In this document: one piece after another, positions 47,809-56,867 of the stretch
How positions within the stretch are numbered: the first letter of the stretch is position 1
Layout of the letters: each line of letters starts with the position of its first letter
Source of the DNA: G963667675 sp965197565
Lineage (GTDB): Bacteria > Chloroflexota > Dehalococcoidia > Lucifugimonadales > UBA3495
DNA length: 64,000 nucleotides
NCBI GenBank assembly: GCA_965197565.1
Contig: CBDANK010000004.1
Span: 62,001 to 126,000, forward strand
Reading direction: 5' to 3'
Position numbers and translations under genes: made by a program
Notes under the pieces: generated by a model
What the model saw: only the letters and a program-made list of their open reading frames with translations
Databases searched by the model: none
What the model was told of the DNA's origin: nothing

Positions 47809-50111
47809 CTTCAACTGAGAAGAGAATCGCGTTCAAGGTCGAGTTCTCACGAATACTTGATTTGCTGGCCGATCAGATTTATCAATCTCCACTCGCGCTA
47901 CTCAGGGAGAACACGCAAAACGCTTTCGACGCAGTACGGATGAGACAAGCGGAGGGCCACCAGTTTGAACCCGAAATCCATGTGACAGTCAATGGCGAAC
48001 AGGTCGTTGTAACCGACAATGGAATTGGTATGACAGCAGAGGAGATTGAGGCAAACTTTTGGTACGCGGGGAAGAGCGGCAAGAATAGCGATGCTGCTCG
48101 GGCCGCTGGTGTGGTAGGCACGTTTGGAATCGGAGCGATGGCCAACTTCGGTGTCGCCGACGAACTCTCCGTTGAAAGTGAGTCCGCAATTGCAGGTGAA
48201 CGGACCCTGTCATCAGTCTTGAAGTCGGAGTTATCGACGGACACTCCGAGTATATCCGTAACACCAGTACAACAGACCGGCACACCAGGGACTACCGTAC
48301 GAGCTCACCTTACGCCGGGACATGGATTGTCTGTCCAGGATGCACGTACATATCTTCGGGAATTCGTGGAGTTTGTAGACATACCCGTTTTCTTCAATAC
48401 CGAGAAGATCAGCCGTGCCAAACATAGGGACGCGCTGCCATCTGAAAGGCATACTTGGTACGAGCACAAGACAGACATCTCGTTGGCCGATATCCTGTCT
48501 GGCAATCTGGAATTACACGGCATGGCTTCTGGAGAGCTTCGGATAATCCTTGAGGGCCTCAAGTCTGAGACAGGGCTTGGGAGGCCGGGGGCGATCGTAT
48601 TAGTGCAGGGTCAGAATATAATCCGTACATTGCGGTCTGGCTTCGGTCTCGCCAACGTTGCAGCACAGTCTGGATACCGCTGGGGTGGCGTGATTGATCT
48701 CCCTTTCTTACAACCCACAGCTGGCCGTGAGGCCCTAGACGCTGCATCAAATCAGTTGTTGCAACGAATCATCTCCGCTCTGGACAATCTGGTTTCGCCA
48801 ATCGCCGCCGCACATCCCGAGTCTTTCTCCAATGATGGCTTCCTTCAATGGATAGTTGCCACAAACCAGTTCTCGCTTTGTGGTCATCTTGAAGTAACAC
48901 CTCGACCTGGTGGTGAACCGCAAGCACTATCGTCAATTGTTGGACGAAGCGGGTTGAGGTATTACGGAGGCCGTGACGAGTCCGTGGTCCAAACGTATGC
49001 GAGTGAAGATGAGCCACTCGTCGTACTGTCCCGGCGGACCCCTAGACGCGACTGCGAGTTCGGCTATTTGAGGATACAAGGGATAACGGAAGTAGATGTC
49101 ACGCCCAAGGTGAAGGAAGAGATCCCTGCGTCAAGTTTGAGTTTTGGTCATACGGCACTTGCTACTAGGTTGACCCGAATACTGGAAGAGGACTACTTCC
49201 TTCCCGTTGACATCAGATTTGGGTCGATGACCGGTGGACTTTCGCTTCTCGTCACTAGTACAAACACCCCGGTTGTGATCTACCTTGACCCAACTTCGGG
49301 CAGTATTGCACCGTTGCTGGCTCTTTATACCGACGACTTTAATGCGTTCAGTCCCTTTGTCAAAGACTTTGTTAGATCAACTGTGTTCCCGCGTGTCTCT
49401 AAGCTCGTGCCTAGTAGCACACGGGAAGGAGCCGAAGCCTTCTTGCGTCATCTTCGTTCAAACCGAGAATGGTTTGAGTACGACCTTGAAGATAGGGCTG
49501 ATCTAGAGGGGATACTTGAGGAACTGCACGCTGGACGGCTTACGGTCGTCGAAGCTACGAGGAGACTGACCGACACGGACCGATCTTATGTTGAAGTGAG
49601 CAATGCAGGGACGGAACTGCTTTCTTCGGTCGTAAAGGAGATTGGAGACGAGCCTGAAGAGGAGAGCATGCCCGATCCTTTTGAAGCCAGACCGGGGATA
49701 GATCGACGGGAAGAGGAGACGAGCGCGAGATTTTTGACAAGTGAGCAGCCAGTAAACGGATACAGGTGCTTTCTCTCGATAAGCGACAGAGTTCAGCACG
49801 AAAAGGGGGATTTCTTTCTTCAACCCCACTCAACAGAGATTGTCTGGGGTGGGCGGAAGGTGATCTTTGTGTTTCAACACCACTCGAGACGCTTTGGTTT
49901 GTATTACGACATCCTTTGTCCTGGACTCGTCGAAGCTCCGTCCGGGCGCGGTCCAAGGACCACATCGACCATACTCACCAAGAATCGCACCTTCATTCCG
50001 ATCCCAGATGAGATTGCTGATATGTTCGTGCCAAGAGCTGATGAACGAAAGCGACTAGAGGTTCGCTGCGACATCCTCTACTTGGGCGAGCAGAATTCCA
50101 TAGGTCTGTAG
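47805..50111 (+). CDS. HSP90-like GHKL ATPase, 768 aa
   Basis: The Bergerat fold is complete: LLRENTQNAFDAV (E35, N36, N39), VTDNGIGM (69-76) and GTFGIGAMANF (105-115). The middle domain follows the HSP90 layout, but the C-terminal half does not look like HtpG. So it is an HSP90-related ATPase, not the housekeeping chaperone. It is coupled to the metallophosphoesterase. GHKL ATPases paired with nucleases or phosphatases occur in several phage-defence systems, which suggests a sensor or switch role. It ends the + strand locus. Confidence 0.85.
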   Translation: MTSTEKRIAFKVEFSRILDLLADQIYQSPLALLRENTQNAFDAVRMRQAEGHQFEPEIHVTVNGEQVVVTDNGIGMTAEEIEANFWYAGKSGKNSDAARAAGVVGTFGIGAMANFGVADELSVESESAIAGERTLSSVLKSELSTDTPSISVTPVQQTGTPGTTVRAHLTPGHGLSVQDARTYLREFVEFVDIPVFFNTEKISRAKHRDALPSERHTWYEHKTDISLADILSGNLELHGMASGELRIILEGLKSETGLGRPGAIVLVQGQNIIRTLRSGFGLANVAAQSGYRWGGVIDLPFLQPTAGREALDAASNQLLQRIISALDNLVSPIAAAHPESFSNDGFLQWIVATNQFSLCGHLEVTPRPGGEPQALSSIVGRSGLRYYGGRDESVVQTYASEDEPLVVLSRRTPRRDCEFGYLRIQGITEVDVTPKVKEEIPASSLSFGHTALATRLTRILEEDYFLPVDIRFGSMTGGLSLLVTSTNTPVVIYLDPTSGSIAPLLALYTDDFNAFSPFVKDFVRSTVFPRVSKLVPSSTREGAEAFLRHLRSNREWFEYDLEDRADLEGILEELHAGRLTVVEATRRLTDTDRSYVEVSNAGTELLSSVVKEIGDEPEEESMPDPFEARPGIDRREEETSARFLTSEQPVNGYRCFLSISDRVQHEKGDFFLQPHSTEIVWGGRKVIFVFQHHSRRFGLYYDILCPGLVEAPSGRGPRTTSTILTKNRTFIPIPDEIADMFVPRADERKRLEVRCDILYLGEQNSIGL

Positions 50112-50565
50112 ATCTGCCTGACACTTATAGTGCAACCTCCCAGCGAAAAGTTCGCAAATCGGTACGCCTCGGCCCCACCGGAGAGGAAACGAACCGTTCT
50201 ATCGGGAACGACGTGCCCCACCCCTTCGTGAGTCCGCTCTACCGACCCGGCTTGAATGGACCCAAATCGACTGCCCACGAGTACCTGTGTTTTCCGCCGC
50301 TATTGGGTTAGTCGAATGAAGCTCCGGGGTTTGTTCACCCCTAACGTCACAACACAGGAATCGAGAGGCCCTCGTGCGTTGAGAGGCTGCCCAGCCACAT
50401 CTCGAAGATGGCGGTATCTACCGCCAACCCTTGCCCACCAAACTTGACGATAGACAGAACCGTCTTCGAGATGTGGTTGAGCTTGTCAAGCTCGCCGAAG
50501 TCTGAGTAGTGTCTCAGTTTGAAGCTGCAGATTCACGGGGCGTATCTTCTCGAACCGGCACAACT
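50112..50565. other. Convergent intergenic region
   Basis: No supported gene or strong hairpin is visible between the HSP90-like gene and the convergent protease gene. Confidence 0.5.
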
Positions 50566-51496
50566 TCAGTCTTGCCCATGACGCTTGAGCACGTCCGCAA
50601 TCGTCTCGTTGACCTTATCGATGGGGACAACTTCCGCAAGACCAGAGTTCTCCGTTGAGACCGAAACCAATTGTCCCGTCTGGTCGCTTCTTGCAACGTC
50701 CTGAAACGGAACATACCCGGACACCATCCCGATCAACTTCGGATGGGGTCTGGTCTCAACGTACGAGAACATAGTGGGCTTCGCAATGACCGGCCCCCCA
50801 CTATTGCCCGGATAGACGGAGGCATCAATTAGGAAGGTGTCAGCTCGCCCATCGTACCAATCTCTGATACGGGCAGCGACCCCTTGACGCACAATCACGT
50901 AGTTCCGCTCGTCGCCCGCAAGTCCCAGAGGGAATCCCAAGATATAGACCTCATCACCTTCCATGAATCCCACTTTCTTTAGCTCTTCACGGAAGTACAC
51001 ATGGCGGTCGCTAAGGAACCACGAGCCAAATTCCCCGCCCTCCGCTAGATGGAACGGGGCGACTGCGACGTCAACCTCCGGGTCTGGGTGGGTAGACCAG
51101 AAGTCCGGGCGCCAGAGCACAGGCACCTCATGCCCATTGAGACGCACTAGTATTACAACGACGGTATGGGGAGAAAGTCGGATTATCCTCTCTAAAATGG
51201 TGAAGTATCTGTTCGTTTCAGCTTTGATGGAGTTCATGCCGACGTTCAATACCGCCCCGAAGATTGCCCTTTCTGGCAATGCGTCGTTGTAATACTAGGA
51301 GCTCGCGGGGCCCCTCTATGACATGGCGGTTAGTCACCAAGTACGGGTAATACTCAGGTTTCCCTCTTTCACCCAATCCTGCAAAGTGGCCGTAAAGAAA
51401 CCCTGTTGCTACGAACTGGATTGAATTCTTCCCGCTGGAATCAGGGATGCCCAACACCACAACTCGGTCTAGAAAGGAAGGTCGAATTAAGGACAT
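50566..51496 (-). pseudogene. Trypsin-like serine protease split by a MITE
   Basis: The ATG at 51496 follows AGGAGGAGTCCCG. The N-part carries the catalytic His (YLVTNRHVIEG). The C-part carries the Asp (EVDVAVAPF) and Ser (YPGNSGGPVI). A 146-bp element (51150-51295) separates them. Removing it and one TA copy gives GPRELLVRLNGHEVPV, in frame, so the gene was intact before insertion. It is probably cytoplasmic, as there is no signal peptide. Trypsin-like proteases also occur as effectors in defence islands, but this copy cannot make the full protein. Confidence 0.85.
51150..51295. mobile_element. MITE A (TA-targeting), 146 bp
   Basis: Terminal inverted repeats GTATTACAACGACG and CGTCGTTGTAATAC lie between duplicated TA dinucleotides (51148-51149 and 51296-51297). 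It has no transposase. The same repeats and nearly the same length occur in the element at 59,062, while the interiors differ. Confidence 0.85.
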
Positions 51497-51630
51497 CGGG
51501 ACTCCTCCTGCAATGCTGAAGGGCAAGAGCCGTCAGATTTCAAACTGAGACCCTACCATCTCCTTCCACCTACGACTCTGTATCTTGATATCGGAATGAC
51601 GTGTCGGACATGACCAGCTTCGTCGGACTA

Positions 51631-52739
51631 GTACCTACTATCTTAAATCAGCGTAACGTTTTTTGAGGCTACCAGGATGTACCACGGTTTTGGTCCACTC
51701 AAAGGGTACCGGATGCTCATTACGCGCATCGGTGAATCGGCCAATGGCTTGGCGTACCTGGTGGGGGTCCGTGGCGGACAGGCCGCGCAGGACGGCTTGG
51801 GTCAGGATGCTGAACCACACCTCCACTTGGTTAAGCCAGGAGGTATGGGTCGGCGTGTAATGGAAATAGACCAAGGGGTGGCGTGCCAGCCACCGGTCAT
51901 GCTTGGGCTTATGAGTGCTCAGATTGTCGAGGATCACATGCAGCTCCGTTTCGGGATGTTGGGCTACTACCCGGTTCATGAAGTCCAGGAACTCCCGGCG
52001 GCGACGGTAGTGGCCCACCGCTACCGTCCCGGTATGGACTTCCAAGGCGGCAAAGAGGGTGGTGGTCCCGTGGCGCTTGTATTCATGGTTACGCCCGCGC
52101 ACCGCCTGCCCGTTGGGGAGGCGCAGCCACCCCTGGGCGCGCTCAAGGGCTTGGATGGCGGGCTTCTCGTCCACGCTGATCACCACGGCATTCTCCGGGG
52201 GGTTCAGGTACAACCCCACGATATCAGCGGCCTTCTGTGCAAACTGGGGGTCGGTGCTCACGCACCAGCTGCGCCGCCGCTGCAGGTGAATCCCGTGCTT
52301 CTGCAAGACCCGCCAGACGTGGAGTGCTGGAACGTTTCCCAACGCCTGTGCTACCAGCCCGCCTGTCCACGTCGTGTACCCATCCGGCGGAGGCTGGTCC
52401 AACTGGGCCAATATTCGCCGCTCGGTGGACTCATCGTACTTGGCCGGCTTGCCAGGCCGGGGCGCATCGGCCAATCCCGCCACACGGTGTTCGGCAAATC
52501 GAGTGCGCCACCTACTCACGGTGGCGGAGCGCACCTGCAACAAGGCGGCGACCTCCTTCGTCGTCTTTCCCGCTGCCGCCTCCAAAACTATGCGGGCCCG
52601 TTGCGCCGTGCGCTGCTCCGTGGTGGTCCTGCGCACCCAGGTCTCCAAGGTGTCCCGTTCGTCGTCAGTCAACTGAACCGGTGTCGCTACTCCCATGTAG
52701 GGAGTTTATCACCTAACGCTGTTTATTGATAGTAGGTAC
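51631..52739 (-). mobile_element. IS630-family element C
   Basis: Terminal inverted repeats begin GTACCTACTATC on both sides and continue imperfectly to CAGCGT. They are flanked by TA (51629-51630 and 52740-52741). It inserted in the 3' end of the DUF2971 gene. The repeats differ from those of elements A and B and of the MITEs. Confidence 0.9.
51638..52696 (-). CDS. IS630-family transposase C (intact)
   Basis: This encodes 352 residues in a single frame. The N-terminus is a paired HTH (TTKEVAALLQVRSATVSRW). The DDE residues are visible in VVISVDEKPAIQA, LHVILDNLSTHKPKH and SWLNQVEVWFSI. It needs no frameshift, unlike transposases A and B. It is likely active. Confidence 0.93.
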   Translation of the reverse strand: MGVATPVQLTDDERDTLETWVRRTTTEQRTAQRARIVLEAAAGKTTKEVAALLQVRSATVSRWRTRFAEHRVAGLADAPRPGKPAKYDESTERRILAQLDQPPPDGYTTWTGGLVAQALGNVPALHVWRVLQKHGIHLQRRRSWCVSTDPQFAQKAADIVGLYLNPPENAVVISVDEKPAIQALERAQGWLRLPNGQAVRGRNHEYKRHGTTTLFAALEVHTGTVAVGHYRRRREFLDFMNRVVAQHPETELHVILDNLSTHKPKHDRWLARHPLVYFHYTPTHTSWLNQVEVWFSILTQAVLRGLSATDPHQVRQAIGRFTDARNEHPVPFEWTKTVVHPGSLKKRYADLR

Positions 52740-53499
52740 TAGTAGTCCCATATCGGTTGTTGCCGTTTGCGAGACGTTCCCTTACCTTCTCGACTGCGTC
52801 GGCGGGCATCCGTTCGGTGTAGTACACCTTCACCACTGCCGGATTCGGCACTCTGAGTAGATTGATCGGCTGGCAGCGTCCATCCCTACGCCCGGTCCCG
52901 ATCGTTTCGTGTAGCTCCACGATCAGCCGTCATTCCTGCTCATACTCACGGAGGGCACTCTTATAGGACATCAAAGGGTTCATATTCGTCTCATTCAGCA
53001 CCGGGTAGTCCATGAGCGGAATTGGCTCGTTGCCGTAACGAACCTGCTGCAGACATCCTTCCCTAGTGCTGAGAGTCCTCAGCCAGTCTGCGTCGTACCC
53101 GAGAACAAACCCCGACCCGTCAATCGTGTAGTGAGACCACATCAACGGGTGTCGTGGATCAGAAGTGAACGAGACAATGCCGAATCGTTGAGAAAGCTGT
53201 TCCGACAGCAGCTCGCGAAGGTAGAGGCTCCCGAACCTGTCTCTGGCTTCGACAACGCGATCCTCGCTCACTGGGCTGGAGGGGTTGATGCTGGTGAGCA
53301 CTTCAGACAATCTCCTGTTCCCCTCCTCTTCATCCCGTTCAACGAACAGCTTGTAGACGGAAGACTCGAACGGATCATTCAGGGCCGATGGCTGGGTTGC
53401 CCTCAGCGTCCCGTCACCGATCTCCGGCAAGCAGGTCAGAGCACGCTCCGCTGAGACGTATTTGTAGAGCAGGTCCATTTTCGAGTCCGAGTCCTTCAG

Positions 53500-54291
53500 C
53501 TATTCGCTTCGCCGCCATACGGTGGGGTCGCAGAATACGAGGCGCCAGAGAGCAGAGTCGGAGCCGTACCCGAAGCCGCCGTCAGCCTCCTCCAGGGTCC
53601 AGCGGCACTCGAAGGTTCCTGGCGACTCATTCACGCTCGCCTCACCCCGCGACAGCCAGATGGCTGGCGCGGTGTTTTCTAACTCAGTCACGCGAAATTC
53701 TGATAGGACGAAGCCATCAAAAGCCTCACGCAGTTGCCCTGCCATTTGTCCGAGCGTTGTCTCCTTCCTTCCGAATTGCCTACTCCGGAAGCGCGATAGA
53801 GCACCAAAGTTGTTCCCACGCCAGCCTGTCAGGAACTCAACGGTTAGTGCGTATATCTCGTGGTCTCCGAAGCCAGCGTCGGAAACAGAAAGACGGCTAG
53901 GCTTCCAGCCCTCCAGCATCTTCTTCATTCTCGCGTTTGTGGCCATCTGGCCAATTGCCCCCCGGAGCGTTGGCTTAGGAGCCTCCGGCTGTTGGGCCTT
54001 TTTGGTAGCCGTCGCCCAGTCGACAACTGCGAAGAGCATGTTCCATGCTTTTGTGGCGACGACCACATTGTCGAATCGCGTGATCGTGCCGTGGACTATC
54101 CCATGGCGGTGCAACTCGTAAACCTCCTCGTCGACCCTCTTCTTGATAGTCTTGTCGTATGCCTTGAGCGCGTTTGTTAGCCCCAAGTGATGACCAACCA
54201 CGCTGTCCCAAGCCGTCATGGCATCGGGCTCTCGAGAGGCAAGGCCTTGCCTACGGTCCGATTCGAAGTCGTTAACGAAACCGTCCATCAC
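53500..54291 (-). CDS. HEPN-like protein, 263 aa or longer
   Basis: ELHRHGIVHGTITRFDNVVV holds an R-x4-H pattern (R-HGIV-H), the signature of HEPN RNases, within a helical region. The C-terminal part (ALWRLVF, CRWTLEEADG) may be a small beta domain. The coding sequence looks real for about 35 codons upstream of the GTG at 54291 (LFSVEGLRERSHQIERALEH), but I find no start codon there before a stop, so a non-standard start or a frameshift near 54,400 is possible. It is the last gene of the ATPase operon and a good candidate for its toxic effector. Confidence 0.65.
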   Translation of the reverse strand: MMDGFVNDFESDRRQGLASREPDAMTAWDSVVGHHLGLTNALKAYDKTIKKRVDEEVYELHRHGIVHGTITRFDNVVVATKAWNMLFAVVDWATATKKAQQPEAPKPTLRGAIGQMATNARMKKMLEGWKPSRLSVSDAGFGDHEIYALTVEFLTGWRGNNFGALSRFRSRQFGRKETTLGQMAGQLREAFDGFVLSEFRVTELENTAPAIWLSRGEASVNESPGTFECRWTLEEADGGFGYGSDSALWRLVFCDPTVWRRSE

Positions 54292-54413
54292 CGCGATGAG
54301 ATGAAACGCTGCGCTATCGAAGTGGTCGGCGAAATAGTGCTCGAGAGCTCGCTCGATCTGGTGGGAGCGCTCTCGGAGCCCTTCGACACTGAAGAGCCGG
54401 CGAGTCCAGAGGG

Positions 54414-54737
54414 CTAACTTTTCCTCATCTCGATAAGTCTCTGTTCAGCCTCGTCTGAGGTGGCAGTCTGGTCGAGGATCGTCTCAACGTTCGAGATGGG
54501 GAGCAGTTCGTGGAATATCCAGTTCCGGGAACCCAGCCGGTCGTAGAAGCGGTCGACAACAGCCACGAGGTGATCCAATTGACGTTCAATTTCGAGAAAG
54601 CCAGACCGCTGATTTCGCGCGATGAATCGAGTCAGTAGTTTGCCGGCCTGAATCTGACGGGCAAGCTCCTGGTAGGACGGCAGGTCGCGCGCCGAACCAT
54701 ACGGTGCGGCATGTTGGGCAGGTTTAGTCGGAGTCAT
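54414..54737 (-). CDS. Small helical protein, 107 aa
   Basis: The sequence is mostly helical and charged (YQELARQIQAGKLLTRFIAR, LEIERQLDHLVAVVDRFYD). There is no motif I recognise. Its ATG lies 14 nt inside the end of the TPR-ATPase gene, so it is coupled to it. It might be an antitoxin or adaptor for the HEPN-like protein that follows. Confidence 0.65.
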   Translation of the reverse strand: MTPTKPAQHAAPYGSARDLPSYQELARQIQAGKLLTRFIARNQRSGFLEIERQLDHLVAVVDRFYDRLGSRNWIFHELLPISNVETILDQTATSDEAEQRLIEMRKS

Positions 54738-56847
54738 TGTGGAGGCCTTTTCTCATATGCATGATGGACTCTTGCACGTCTTTCGATACTTCATCAAGTT
54801 CCCGAGACACCGATAGGCTTTGGCCAAGTTCTCTTCGCAACGCCACCACGATCGGTTGCAGAGGATCAATCGCGCCGGCGCGTTCGATCAGGGCCAATGC
54901 CTCCGCCGGTTCGATCGTTGCAATGTACTGGAGCAGGACATGTACACTCTGGGTAGGGAGCATGGCAAGACGTTGCTCTGCCACATCGAAGAGCAAGTTC
55001 TCGGCATCAGTCCTCCCAATAGTACGGCCCACGGTTGCCGCCAGTAATCCCTTCATGACGATTGCTATTCCCCGCAGTTTGCGGTCATTTCCGTCAGTAG
55101 CATTCTCAAGGAGCCTCAAAGCGGACTCGGCCTCGCAGATAGCCGCCTCGACCTTTCCAAACGTGAGCAATGTGAAGGCTCGAAAAACTATGCCAACAGG
55201 ATGCGCCGAGACGTGGTCAACACCTAGGTGCATCTTGACTATTGCGTCCGCCATGTCAACATCTACGCGTTGGTCGCGGGCGAAATAGTTGACAGCAACT
55301 GTTCCAATAGCTTCGTCGTTCCGGTCCAGCTTCTTCAGCAGGCCGATCTTGCTCAACACCGCGGCGCCCTTGGCTGCGGCCAAGTTGTCGCCTCCGACGT
55401 CGTCCGCAATACGGATAGCCTCTTCCCAATAGCCGAGCGCCTCCTCCAAGCGCTGCTCGGTTTCCATGGTTTTCGCTTTCGCCATCAGTGCGTATACCAT
55501 GGGTTCAGCAAGGCCGGGCGTTTGGGCAGAACCAAATGCACCGATTACCGCATCCTGCGTCAACACATCGACGAGCAGGTCGCCCAACTCCGGTAGCGCG
55601 AGCAGGTGCAGGAACGCTGTGGACTGGATGTCCAGCTGCCGCGAATCATCCCGGTCAAGGCCCTCGGCCATCTTAATGCCGATATGCACCAGTTCGTTGG
55701 GAGAGTAATAGAGCGCCATAAAGCGCACCAGGGCGTCCACCACATGGCTTTCAGCACCAGGACGCCGCAGCAAATAGTAGATGTTGTACATCCTTTCGGC
55801 GACGTAGTACGTTCGGCGCCGTCTTGCTCCGTCCTCAAGCAACACAGCGCCGCGGTCCACCAACCGTCCAAGCTGCGCGCTGCACTTATTGACGTTCACG
55901 CGAGCTTGGGAGGCGACCTCTTTGGCCGTCGCCGGTTTCCACAATCTAGCTAGGGCCAGGTATACGCGTCGCTCTTGCGGTGGAAGAGATTCTATATGGC
56001 TCCGAAAATACTCGGTATGTTCATCAACCAGATCAAAGAGATTGGACATTAGATCATTGAAAGAGTACGTCTTGTCGAATCCGGCCACCACCGCGATAAG
56101 GCGCGGGTTCCCTCCGGTAAGAATTTGGAGCGGCCTAATCGGTTGGCTTCCTCTGGGTTGTCCTGACAGCGCTGACCAGAGCGTGTCGCATTCCTCGGTG
56201 TCCAATGCCTGCAGCGTCATCACCCTGAAGAGGTCATAGAGCGCGTGATCAGGATGGTCAATCTCGTCAAACCGGCTGGTGGCGCTCCCAAGCAGGACTA
56301 TCCGCGGCTCGGTCTGGAGTATGTGGCGCAAGCGCCATCCGGCATCGGGATCCACAATGTCAGCGAAGAGCATGTTCAAGTTCTCCACTGTCAGCAGCAG
56401 CCGCTTCTTATGGCGGTCTGCAAAGTCCAGAATTGTCCCCAAGCAACGACCCGCCAGCTCGCGGTCATCGGGCGTGGTCCTAAGGTCGTTGTAGGATAGC
56501 CGTAGACCGGCGCTCTCAACTTCCGGAGCCTGCTCTGCGAGATGATTCAGGCATTCGAGCCAGAACTCCCCCACCGTCGCCACCTCGTAGCTCTCCTCGG
56601 CAAATACGATCGGGTAGAACCCCGACAGCCGAGCATCGCGGCGCACCTCTGCGACCACCCGCAACAGCAGGTGGGTCTTCCCACTACCCCGGGGGCCGAC
56701 TACCAGGGAGTGCGCATTTGCATTGCCATCGCTGGCGTGCAGGGATTCCAGGAGAGCCGCGAACTCGGCCTTCCTGATGCAGAACGACGCCACGATCTCA
56801 TCATCGCTGAGGAAACCGGGATTGTACTTCTTTATGCCGGCGACCAT
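54724..56847 (-). CDS. P-loop ATPase with helical repeats (STAND-like)
   Basis: About 707 residues from MVAGIKKYNPGFLSDDEIVA. Walker A is SLVVGPRGSGKTHLLLRVV. The Walker B-like strand is LLLTVENLNMLFADI and the sensor is VLLGSATSRFDEI. A winged-helix region follows (ATAKEVASQARVNVNKCSAQ), then about 350 residues of TPR-like repeats (RLEEALGYWEEAIRIADD). This is the layout of AAA/STAND signalling ATPases, where repeats sense a trigger. The start was moved inside the open frame because the upstream residues overlap the previous gene's end. It begins 20 nt after ATPase 1. Confidence 0.8.
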   Translation of the reverse strand: MVAGIKKYNPGFLSDDEIVASFCIRKAEFAALLESLHASDGNANAHSLVVGPRGSGKTHLLLRVVAEVRRDARLSGFYPIVFAEESYEVATVGEFWLECLNHLAEQAPEVESAGLRLSYNDLRTTPDDRELAGRCLGTILDFADRHKKRLLLTVENLNMLFADIVDPDAGWRLRHILQTEPRIVLLGSATSRFDEIDHPDHALYDLFRVMTLQALDTEECDTLWSALSGQPRGSQPIRPLQILTGGNPRLIAVVAGFDKTYSFNDLMSNLFDLVDEHTEYFRSHIESLPPQERRVYLALARLWKPATAKEVASQARVNVNKCSAQLGRLVDRGAVLLEDGARRRRTYYVAERMYNIYYLLRRPGAESHVVDALVRFMALYYSPNELVHIGIKMAEGLDRDDSRQLDIQSTAFLHLLALPELGDLLVDVLTQDAVIGAFGSAQTPGLAEPMVYALMAKAKTMETEQRLEEALGYWEEAIRIADDVGGDNLAAAKGAAVLSKIGLLKKLDRNDEAIGTVAVNYFARDQRVDVDMADAIVKMHLGVDHVSAHPVGIVFRAFTLLTFGKVEAAICEAESALRLLENATDGNDRKLRGIAIVMKGLLAATVGRTIGRTDAENLLFDVAEQRLAMLPTQSVHVLLQYIATIEPAEALALIERAGAIDPLQPIVVALRRELGQSLSVSRELDEVSKDVQESIMHMRKGLHNDSD

Positions 56848-56867
56848 GCCGAGCCTCCGACTCCGAA

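Larger units (their letters stand above)
51570..53478 (-). pseudogene. DUF2971 protein, broken by a nonsense codon and IS630
   Basis: The protein starts MDLLYKYVSAERALTCLPEI and has ALNDPFESS and HPLMWSHYT, the DUF2971 pattern, a family linked to abortive-infection and defence genes. At 52930-52932 a TGA stands where the family has Trp (EQE-stop-RLIVEL instead of EWRL). The same frame then stays open (INLLRVPNPAVVKVYYTERMP) to an IS630 element at 52739. Past the element (after 51631) the frame would continue about 20 codons to a TAG at 51570. So it has two independent lesions. The nonsense codon alone would remove the C-terminal third. Confidence 0.75.

Noticed and set aside
47805..50111. Housekeeping HtpG (HSP90)
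   Set aside because: The N-terminal ATPase fits, but length, C-terminal sequence and the operon with a phosphoesterase do not match HtpG.
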